From contig JAGGWE010000197.1 of NCBI GenBank assembly GCA_021157665.1, forward strand, positions 1 through 5,043: DNA of 5,043 nt, in the 5' to 3' direction. Positions within the stretch are counted from its first letter, which is position 1. Every line of letters starts with the position of its first letter. Position numbers and translations under genes: made by a program. This document shows, one piece after another, positions 4,485 to 5,043 of this stretch. The DNA is from Sulfurimonas sp. (GTDB taxonomy: Bacteria; Campylobacterota; Campylobacteria; Campylobacterales; Sulfurimonadaceae). The notes under the pieces were generated by a model. That model was not told where the DNA came from and ran no database searches. It saw nothing but the letters and a program-made list of their open reading frames with translations.

Positions 4485-5043
4485 ATGGGATTGGAACATA
4501 GAAAAAATATGATTTTATATAATGTATTAAATCAAGAAGTTGTATTTGAAGAGTATTTTTGTAATTTGCTTGGCATTGAAAAATTTAGAGATTTATTTCT
4601 TGATTTAATTGCACAAAAAAATAAAATATTAACTGGTGAAGATATTCAATATCATTACTTTGATACAGAGGTCGTATTAAAAAAGAAAGATAAAGATTAT
4701 GGAAGAGCAGATTTGTTTTTAAAACTTCAGGATAAAGAATTTATATTTGAAATTAAAAATAAAGACTGGACAAGTTTAACGAAGAATCAACCAGTTGGAT
4801 ACCTAGAATATTTAGAATCAAGAAATGAGCATTTATTTTTTTTAATTCCAAAGGGTTATAAACATAAAGATCAAATCTATAAGAGATGGAAAGATTTTGA
4901 TAAGTATGAAAATCAAATATTTTATTGGCAAGATTTAATTAAATTAATTGAAAAAGAAGATTTCGAAGAAATTGAAATAAAAATGTTTTATGAGTTTTGT
5001 GAATATTGGTTTAATATGAAACCTGTAAAATTTACAAATGAAG
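4485..5043 (+). CDS. PD-(D/E)XK nuclease-family protein (3' end beyond window)
   Basis: Open from ATG 4485 to the window end, 186 complete codons with no stop. An AAGGGG site lies 8 nt before the ATG, within the end of the WYL gene. The core fits the PD-(D/E)XK fold: an N-terminal helix with E22/E23 and F25..L28-L29, then YGRADLFLKL with D76, a short turn, FIFEIKNKD with E89-x-K91, and Q102-x3-Y106 in 'NQPVGYLEYL'. D76, E89 and K91 are the expected metal-binding and catalytic residues at normal spacing (13 between D and E). Q-x3-Y is a motif of RecB-like members. The rest is Lys/Glu-rich and aromatic with no membrane segment. This is the second gene of an operon with the WYL regulator. It could be a defence nuclease, a restriction-like enzyme or a housekeeping-independent cargo gene; sequence alone does not tell. 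The C-terminus may hold a further domain. Confidence 0.7.
   Translation, partial: MGLEHRKNMILYNVLNQEVVFEEYFCNLLGIEKFRDLFLDLIAQKNKILTGEDIQYHYFDTEVVLKKKDKDYGRADLFLKLQDKEFIFEIKNKDWTSLTKNQPVGYLEYLESRNEHLFFLIPKGYKHKDQIYKRWKDFDKYENQIFYWQDLIKLIEKEDFEEIEIKMFYEFCEYWFNMKPVKFTNE

Noticed and set aside
4836..4843. T8 tract in the nuclease gene as a phase-variation switch
   Set aside because: Eight T within a His-Leu-Phe-Phe-Leu stretch is expected in such AT-rich DNA. Phase-variable tracts in this group are usually long poly-G/C.

Overview
The window looks like AT-rich Campylobacterota DNA, probably from the Arcobacter/Sulfurimonas side of the group. This rests on the low GC content, the compact overlapping genes, the tandem-PDZ protein style and the sequences of the Moco proteins. 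I ran no database search, so the genus is inference. There are two parts: a conserved chromosomal part (1-2899) and an accessory part (about 3006-5043).

Conserved part. Twelve codons of an upstream gene end at 39. A TAA|ATG junction follows directly, starting a 327-residue exported or lipoprotein-like tandem-PDZ protein (40-1023, +). Convergent to it, with stop codons overlapping by 4 bp, is a tight minus-strand molybdenum cofactor operon reading moaD (2678-2899), moaE (2231-2674), moeA (1020-2231). MoaD and MoaE form molybdopterin synthase, which sulfurates cPMP to molybdopterin. MoeA then inserts molybdate. A TATAAT box and nested inverted repeats lie upstream of moaD.

Accessory part. At 3006-3025 the minus strand carries an isolated 3' end of a tRNA (T-loop, T-stem 3' strand, acceptor 3' strand, discriminator) with no remaining 5' half. 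This is the usual footprint of the distal attachment site of an island integrated in a tRNA gene, and its orientation places the island to the right. To the right there is a decayed IS3-family remnant: the transposase C-terminus with an internal stop, plus a right terminal repeat ending TTGACA at 3313. Abutting that end is the orphan 3' end of an unidentified gene (3314-3525), apparently cut by the IS.

Then comes an intact two-gene unit: a WYL-domain transcription regulator (3562-4482) and, 2 nt downstream, a PD-(D/E)XK nuclease-like protein (4485 to the window end, incomplete). A perfect 9-bp-arm inverted repeat and a -10-like box precede the WYL gene. Regulator plus nuclease next to a tRNA attachment scar suggests a candidate defence cassette or part of one. 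That function is inference, and the genes needed to judge it lie beyond the right edge.
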